From Erigeron canadensis (taxonomy: Eukaryota > Streptophyta > Magnoliopsida > Asterales > Asteraceae): a stretch of 64,000 bases of DNA. The notes beneath the pieces are model-generated. The model saw only the letters and a list, made by a program, of their open reading frames with translations. It had not been told where the DNA came from and made no database searches. Shown here piece after piece: positions 57,027 through 64,000 of this stretch. The DNA lies in assembly GCF_010389155.1 (NCBI RefSeq), contig NC_057761.1, positions 43,944,213-44,008,212 of the forward strand, read 5' to 3'. Made by a program: the position numbers and the translations under genes. Numbering within the stretch: position 1 is the first letter of the stretch; the number at the start of each line of letters is the position of its first letter.

Positions 57027-57613
57027 TCTATACTACCTATATAAACAAACTATCCCTTCCCCCATTCAACTCTCTACCTTTTAATTACCTAATATACCCT
57101 CTACATTTAAACTACTTTCACACACCTTATCCCTGAAATTCTGAAATTAACCTTAATAAAAAAAACCCCACAACTACCTAAAACACATATTGTTATAAAA
57201 TCTCCATTAACTTTAAAATTATTGCTGAAGGTATTGCTACGGATAAGAAAAAACATCTTAATTGTCATATATTATATTACAAAATGTTTAAACAATAATT
57301 ACTTTTTTTTATAACTCACGAAATTACGAACCGATTATTTTTTTTGTATATTCGTATTGAATTTTAATCTTTGACTATTTATTTTTTTAATTGTCTTAGT
57401 CTTCTCCCATACAATTGTAAGTGGTTATTTTTCATGGTTAGTGTTTGCACTTCATTATTTTTTGTACCTAATACGCAATTTATTTTTAAAATGATATATA
57501 CGGTTAGATCCTGCATTGACGTATCTCATGAAAGTAAACTGAACGCTATAAACCGTTACGGTGTTTAAAGCGTTATAGACCGTTGTCGTTGCAACGCGCG
57601 GGCACCACTCTAG
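57027..57613 (+). mobile_element. Non-autonomous Helitron, 587 bp
   Basis: It starts TCTATACTACCTATATAAAC after A. It ends with the palindrome CGTTGCAACG, then CGCGGGCACCACTCTAG, followed by T. The start is the commonest Helitron-like form seen in the window. There is no coding capacity. Confidence 0.6.
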
Positions 57614-58460
57614 TTTAAATATACCTTAATAAATTGATGAATATTAAATATTATTTTAATATAGAAAAGTTTGATGGTTTAAATCGAGATATAGATTGGC
57701 ATATATTTTTTTATTATTGATATATATATATATATATTCTAATTATCAATTTTTTTATTATTAACATATTTTAATTATCAATGGTTGACTTGATAGGTTG
57801 TTACTATATTAGAATTATAATGATTAATATCTGATAGGATTGTATGTTTACGTTGAGAAAATTGTAAAACATATCCCTACAACAACTAGTAGGTCTTGTA
57901 AGAGATATAGAATATGGTTGTAAGGTACTCGGTGAATATATAATTGGAACATGTGTTGTGTTGTATGTATATATTGGTATCAATATGATACCATAGATTA
58001 AGGCTTTAAGGGGTTCTCTTTGATTTACTATATAATTTATAACTACCATAGTACCATTAAAATCGCTTAGTAGTTAGGTGTTTTGATAGTTATATAAAAT
58101 GTTTTAAATTCGAATATATTTTAGTAAATAGTTTAGGACGATGTGAAAAAAATGACTTGAAAAAGTCACAAAATGCAAATATTAACATATATTGAGTTAA
58201 ATTTTTGCATATTTCATTCATATATCTAATTTAATCATGTTGCATGTTGGGAGTCCTTAACACAAAATGTCAACACCCTAAAACTTACAAAGACAAGTAA
58301 CATAAAACACTAAATCTCGAACATCACTTTAGCAACAACCACTTCAAGCAATTACATTTCTGTTATCAAAACTTTTTCTCCAATCATTTAATTTTATGTA
58401 TCTTCAGTTTTGTTCACTTATCTAAATAGTACCGTTACAACAACAACAAGATTCAATTCC
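57614..58460. other. Intergenic, no gene recognised
   Basis: AT-rich, with a (TA)n tract at about 57720-57738. The open frame at 57804-58049 has no protein-like features. Confidence 0.5.
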
Positions 58461-58465
58461 TAATT

Positions 58466-61065
58466 TGTAACACCCAACATTTAAAAATAAGGATTTCCAA
58501 AAACTTTTTCCTAACGGCGTTAAAAGAAGCGGAATTAACTTTAAAAGTCCAAACCAGTAAAATCTGTTTGGTTTATTCATTAAATGGTGTTACTAGCCAT
58601 ATCATCAAAATAAGTCTAAATGGAAATCCATCGGTTGCCCAACATTAAACAACCGAGTACATTATCAATACAAGTCATTAATATTTAAACATAAAGCAAA
58701 TGTCTAAAGCGAGCAGCCACTATGGGTAATCTATAGCTAGCTTCAAGATCATCTACCCATGCCTCACATCTTCTCACATCTACCTGCTCACTATTGTTGG
58801 ACCTTAGGGCACAACACATTTAAAGAAACAAGTGTTAGCTAACGAAATAGCTAAGTAAGATAACACATAAGTTATAAAACGTTTGTCCATTTAAAACATT
58901 ATATAAAAGTCATATTAAGTCGTTAAGGCACATATCATCTCACATACATATCATAGCATCAACATCTTTCATATTAGGATGGGTCATCCTAAATGTGCCT
59001 AGTCATCTTTTGCATTATCACATATCACATTTGAACATCTTTATAATTGTGACAAAAGTCACGCATCTCATATAACACATGCATCTCGTTAAGTGTGACA
59101 TAAGTCGCACCCGACTAGATGAACCACCATTCAGTAGTACATCAATGTCGTTAAGGAATGGCAAGCCAATCCAGGAGTAGTCCGTGTGTTCAAAGACATT
59201 GGTGGGTAATCACTCCACCCGGAGATACTCAAACCACGTAATTACGTTGCAAGGAGCCACCCAAGCAACCATATACGCACCCGCCGGGCAAGGGCAAGTA
59301 CGGGTTAAGCTTAACACTTTCACATCAAATTTACGAGCTCGATTTCACATCACATATAGTTTAGGTGTTTACACAACCTAAACAATCATCACATATACAT
59401 CATTACGTTTTGGCCCTTAAACGTGCACGTGTCATGGCAACTTAATAAGTCTAGTGAACTAGATGAACAAGCCATGTAATCATGCACATTTCACATATCA
59501 TCATCATACATCACATTTCATAGCGTTTCATTTCATATCATCACATCGCATACATTGTTACATCACGTACATCGTCATATATCTTTGCATATCGTATATC
59601 ATTACAACATTGCATAACATTTATCATCTTAGATCGTACATCATTTCATATCATATCATCTATTAAGCATACATAACATCTCATAGCAATACGTATAATT
59701 GGGGTAGCATTTCAGGCTTTTATATGCATCTACATAGCCCATATCACCTCCCGTATAATCCCGAATACCCATAAGCAACCAAGATATCATTAGGGGAAGT
59801 TTTTTTTATGAAAACTATGTTTTTGTTGAACCCTCAGCATGTCAAAGTAGTGTATCTTACCTCAATGGAGTGCACAAGAAATGATAACGTAAGTTACCGA
59901 GCTTTGCAAATATTCCGACTACCTATAATCATTAAACGACATAATGAGCTAATAAATACCCACTCACTTAAGGTCATGACTCATGTATAAATATCTATAA
60001 ACATGACTCATGACGATGCTTGATGCATCGGACATTCGATTAATACTTTAAAGCTTACATAACCCGACGAAACTCGGGATACACTCACTAAATTAACCTT
60101 TCTGGAAACTTGACATTACAATCATCTTTCAAAAACATTTCCATTAGAAAGTAGACTCTCTCACGATTCTGTGGATATCTTATTTGTCAAAAACGGAGTT
60201 ACGGTTCAAAAGTTATGGCCATTTGAAAATTTCGTCGCTATTGCGTCGCAACTACCAAGTTGCGTCGCAGCTATGTGTCACTGTTTTCCAGTTGCGCCGC
60301 AGCTAGCCCCGATTCTGCACAAACCTCATTGTTTAACCTCCAAAACTTAACCAAACACACCCCAAACCTTATGAACGACTTTTGCACCTCAAAATTCACT
60401 ATTTTAAGACCATAATGATGCAATGAAATCATTGATTAATCCTTACTTGATTTGCATCACATAATTAAACGTTTTAGGTTACTAAAACGATCAAAACACA
60501 CGTTTTTGACATCAATTGATCTTCCAATAACCTAGACCAGTTATGGATCTGATTATATGATTGAAAGGACATAAAATCAATGTTATTATACCTTGGATAC
60601 CTGGAGATTACAAAGAGGATGCAAAAACTTGATCAAAACACTCTCGAATCAACCGAATAACGATGAAATCGAACAATAGGATACCATGGAACAAAGGGAA
60701 TGGATAGGGCTTCAAAGGAAATGTATATTATCTGATTTATGAGTCTAATGACAGATTATTAGACCCTTAACCCGTTTTTTAGTTTCTAGCTTTATCAAAA
60801 CTAGTCCTTAGACTTCCTTATGGCTCATATTTAGCTTAAAACACCTATGGGGAATACTTACAACACATTAAACACTTTAAGCACCTCCAAAGACATTAAA
60901 ATATACCTTAAGACACATTAATACATGAATCATTAAGGCTTTAAAACCTTACACATAATGCACATTAATCACACATAAACATTAAATCTCTTAGAGACTT
61001 AACGGACACGTTGTGTTGACTTAACGACTCAAGTCAACCGTTAATTAAAAGTTCGGGATGTTACA
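58466..61065. mobile_element. Solo LTR C, 2600 bp, with 5-bp TSD
   Basis: It starts TGTAACACCC and ends GGGATGTTACA, flanked by the perfect duplication TAATT (58461-58465 and 61066-61070). TGTAACACCC...GTTACA ends are common in long plant Ty3/gypsy LTRs. No internal region is attached. It is unrelated in sequence to LTRs A and B. The many frames inside are short and non-coding. Strand is not assigned because the ends are symmetrical. Confidence 0.75.
60241..60305. repeat. Three TTGCGNCGCAR palindromes in LTR C
   Basis: TTGCGTCGCAA (60241-60251), TTGCGTCGCAG (60260-60270) and TTGCGCCGCAG (60292-60302) occur within 65 bases; a partial one, TCGTCGC, precedes them. They resemble in size and form the palindromes of LTRs A and B. 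Confidence 0.6.
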
Positions 61066-61070
61066 TAATT

Positions 61071-62160
61071 GCAGAGCATAGAAAATGTGAGATGTATACA
61101 ATTTTATCACTATCTAAGGGTAAATAAACTACTTTCATAAAGGACTTTCAAAAAAACGAGGAAATAACATGAAAGTTTAAAAATTTAAGTAACCATGTCT
61201 TGTCGGCGACAACACTTGGCTACATTAAGAGTAGAAAAAAATAGCAAACATAACACATAACATACTTTAGTGCAAATTCAACAATACATAGTAAATAGGA
61301 ACCCATTTGAATATATGAAGTATCAACAAAAGCACATAATAAACATAACCATTTCAAACATGTGGGATGAGACTTGAGAGCAACAATTATGAGTGACATG
61401 TACAAGAACTTTTTTTTATCTCTCGATCTCAGCAAATCATATAAGCAAATAAAAAAAGTATCAACCACACAGACATACATACATATAAGTATAAATTAAC
61501 TAAAAGTCATGAGGTCCGACGGGTTTAAGAATAGTAATGGACACTAATCAACAACTTAGGCTATCTAACTGTCATGAGCATTACTCTTGAAATTAAGTAC
61601 CCTTTTACTTATCTATCATATTCGTGTAAACCAATTAGTCCTTTAAGTATTTTCTAATTGGTCATGTTTTCTGACCAGCCATGCGTTACTGAAGTAAAAA
61701 ACAAACACTAGAGTCACCTCCCCGGTTTAAGCCTACTTATTCTCATGACCAAACCAACTAAAATGGTTAAACAATACCAAAATCGAAGTAAAAAGTCCAC
61801 GTGACATTTACAAAACATGGATATATTGCTAACGAGAACAAAATCAATAAGTTATGATCTAATTATCATCAAGCTATATTGACACGAGACGTATTACGAA
61901 TAAACAAACATCGAACATTTTATTAATAAACGACTCAAAGTTTATCTGATCATTTACGAAAAAAGAAATTTATCTTACACAACATAAGACCTCAAATTAT
62001 ATTTTACATCATATCTCATATATATGAGACTTAAATTAGTGACTACCTTTTAAACTTCAACTTCTTTTAATTAATTTATATGTATGAAAAAATTAAAGAA
62101 AAAAATTCCAAAAAATTGCCGCCGTTTGTGACGATAACAAAATCACAAAAAATTCATTTC
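61071..62160. other. Intergenic, promoter side of the oligopeptidase gene
   Basis: AT-rich with no gene recognised. From about 62150 the sequence becomes CT-rich (TTCCCTCTCTCTAGTC), typical of a plant 5'UTR. Confidence 0.5.
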
Positions 62161-62263
62161 CCCCAAAATTTCCCTCCTGTTTCCTCCTTTCCCTCTCTCT
62201 AGTCAAAATCGATAAAAACAATACACCACCGCCTCCCGCACCTACTAAACACCAACCGACCCG

Positions 62264-63818
62264 ATGACGTCACGTAAACGAGGGAATGCCAATCTGCTAG
62301 TGCTCACCGGAACCGCTGCTTTCTTAGCCTTCGCCGTTAAATTCGCCATCGATTCTTTTAACTCCAAGCGAAACTCTCTCAATAAAAAAGGTATACATAC
62401 GTATCTCTGTATCTATATAGATACATATACTTATTTTGTGCTATAAATTTATAGATACATATACTTATTGACTTAATTTATGCAGTCAACGCACAACATA
62501 GCGAACGCGTTTATCCGTATCTGTAAATGAATTCCGATTTTTTTTTAAAAATAAAATAATATGTATTTATGATTCACATAAAATTGGTAATGTTTAACTT
62601 GAATTTTTTTTTAACGTTCAATTTTTTTAACTTCAATTTTTGAGGTTTAATTATGTTGAATAAATTCAAATGTTATCAGGACTCCGAGGATCGAATGTTA
62701 GGATTAATCTCACTGCTCCGGAAATACTTAAGCTAGTTGATCGTATAATTGCTAATTCGAAGGCGATTCATGACGCAGTAGCGTCCGTTCCGCTCGATAA
62801 GGTATGTATCATTTAACGAAGTTGATAATTTATTGGTACCTAGTTGTGAGAGTTTATTGAGTTAATATTTGCGTGTTAGGATGTTTCATTCCATTTAGGT
62901 ATGTAATTTTAAATGAAATTGAAAATGATTGAAATCTAGTGTGAGAGTTTATTGAGTTGATATTTGTGTGTAAGGATCGTGTAGTCGTGTGTATATATAT
63001 ATATATTATATATATATGGCTATTTAACGGTAAGGTATATATATCAGGCTACTACTATTGGTTGTCATTTTTTATTTTGAAATGTAGGTCACATATACGA
63101 ATGTTATCTTGCCTCTTGAGGAATTGGAAACAAACCAATTCCCATTGGTGCAGTCTTGTGTTTTCCCGAAATTTGTATCTACTTCTGACGAAGTGCGAAA
63201 AGCAAGTGCAGAAGCTGAAAGGAGAATAGATGCTCATGTCTCGGCTTGCAGGTCTTATTTATTTATTTTTTTTTTACCATTTTGTTGCATTCTTTGGTGC
63301 CATGTTCATCGTGAGGTGTGGTATGATATGTTTACTAAAAAGGGGGTAGCAGAAGTATAGCTATACAAGATTATTATATTTCCATCATTAGTTGTTCATG
63401 TGCTAGTAAGGCACCAATGTTCTATTAGTCCTATGCAAGATGTATATAGATTATAGTTCCCAGACTACCACTAGGATTAATAGTATAGATATTTTGTGAG
63501 GTTCAACTGGTGGATTTGAGTTCATTGGGGTTGGGTTTAAGTTCATATCAACATGGCAAGCAGCTAAAATGAGGTTTAACAGGTGGATTTGAGTTCTAGA
63601 TTGCGACGTGAAGTGTATAATTGAACGGGAGTTATTATATGCTTATACATATATTTTGTATTCAAACAATATTATGGGATGTTTTCACTTTTGCGTAACT
63701 AACCTTATGTTAATCTAAGTTGTTCAGCCGACGTGAAGATGTGTATCGTGTCGTTAAAGCCTTTGCAGCAAAAGGGGAATGGATGAACATGGAATTAAAA
63801 CGCTATACACTGTTCCTG
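62264..63818 (+). CDS. Thimet-type oligopeptidase (M3 metallopeptidase), 5' part
   Basis: Four exons are in the window, 62264-62390, 62680-62801, 63088-63251 and 63728-63818, joined in phase by GT..AG introns; the gene runs past the right edge. The 168 residues seen start MTSRKRGNANLLVLTG, with a hydrophobic segment at about residues 10-28. They continue with VRINLTAPEILKLVDRII, VASVPLDKVTYTNVILPLEE, FPLVQSCVFPKFVS, AEAERRIDAHV and REDVYRVVKAFAAKGEW. This is the conserved N-terminal region of plant thimet-type oligopeptidases, which degrade short peptides such as cleaved transit peptides. The zinc-binding HExxH lies further downstream and is not in this window, so activity cannot be judged. 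No disabling change was seen. Confidence 0.88.
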
Positions 63819-64000
63819 GTATGATTTGGAAGTTGATCAATTTTTTTTTTTTGGTTTTTTAGAAGTGAAGCCATCTAATGAATACGTGACATTGTATGGT
63901 CACTGACGAGTACTTTGATATGAAATATTTATTACCCTGACAAAGCTGTTATATTTACTGAATTTTAAGCTACTCGGCTTATTGTTTCTGAATTTCTTGA

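Noticed and set aside
58466..61065. Protein-coding genes within 58.5-61.1 kb
   Set aside because: All frames are short; the region is bounded by LTR ends and a 5-bp duplication and is better read as a solo LTR.

Overview
The window looks like a piece of an AT-rich eudicot nuclear genome. The evidence is spliced genes with GT..AG introns, a nuclear tRNA-Trp gene, and a dense layer of plant transposons. The style of the SINEs, LTRs and Helitrons suggests Asteraceae, but that is an impression and not a demonstrated placement. No prokaryotic, organellar or CRISPR signal was seen.

There are five host protein genes. On the minus strand, 12336-20383 is an apparently intact nine-exon ABCC (MRP-type) ABC transporter. 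On the plus strand, 42933-43865 encodes a YqaJ/PD-(D/E)XK-type nuclease with a 5'UTR intron, and 44685-44864 is an overlooked 59-residue protein. On the minus strand, 46924-48217 is a SKIP14-like F-box gene. From 62264 to the window end on the plus strand is the 5' part of a thimet-type oligopeptidase gene. A tRNA-Trp(CCA) gene lies at 40553-40624 (minus). These genes show no sign of working as one pathway.

The rest is mostly mobile DNA. At 1-4.7 kb a decayed MULE/FAR1-like gene with an OTU domain converges on an intact Transposase_24 (En/Spm, CACTA-type) gene. That gene is followed by a subterminal repeat region and two 32-bp palindromes ending in CACTA/TAGTG. At 6.2-11.4 kb a degenerate Ty1/copia element is split by a 1556-bp solo LTR. 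From 24 to 40 kb there are Helitrons, SINEs with clear target-site duplications, MITEs, tandem repeats and several large fold-back elements sitting in (TA)n tracts. At 49-52 kb lies a broken PIF/Harbinger transposase and a second broken ORF. At 52.8-61.1 kb are two Helitrons, a fold-back element carrying a 1640-bp solo LTR, and a separate 2600-bp solo LTR.

The most unusual structure is shared by the solo LTRs at 8442-9997 and 55091-56730. They have the same termini and layout, each with a TATA box followed by about eight short interrupted palindromes, but the palindrome sequence differs completely between the two copies. A second, upstream set of dispersed motifs has changed in the same way. 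The unrelated LTR at 58466-61065 has a smaller set of comparable motifs.
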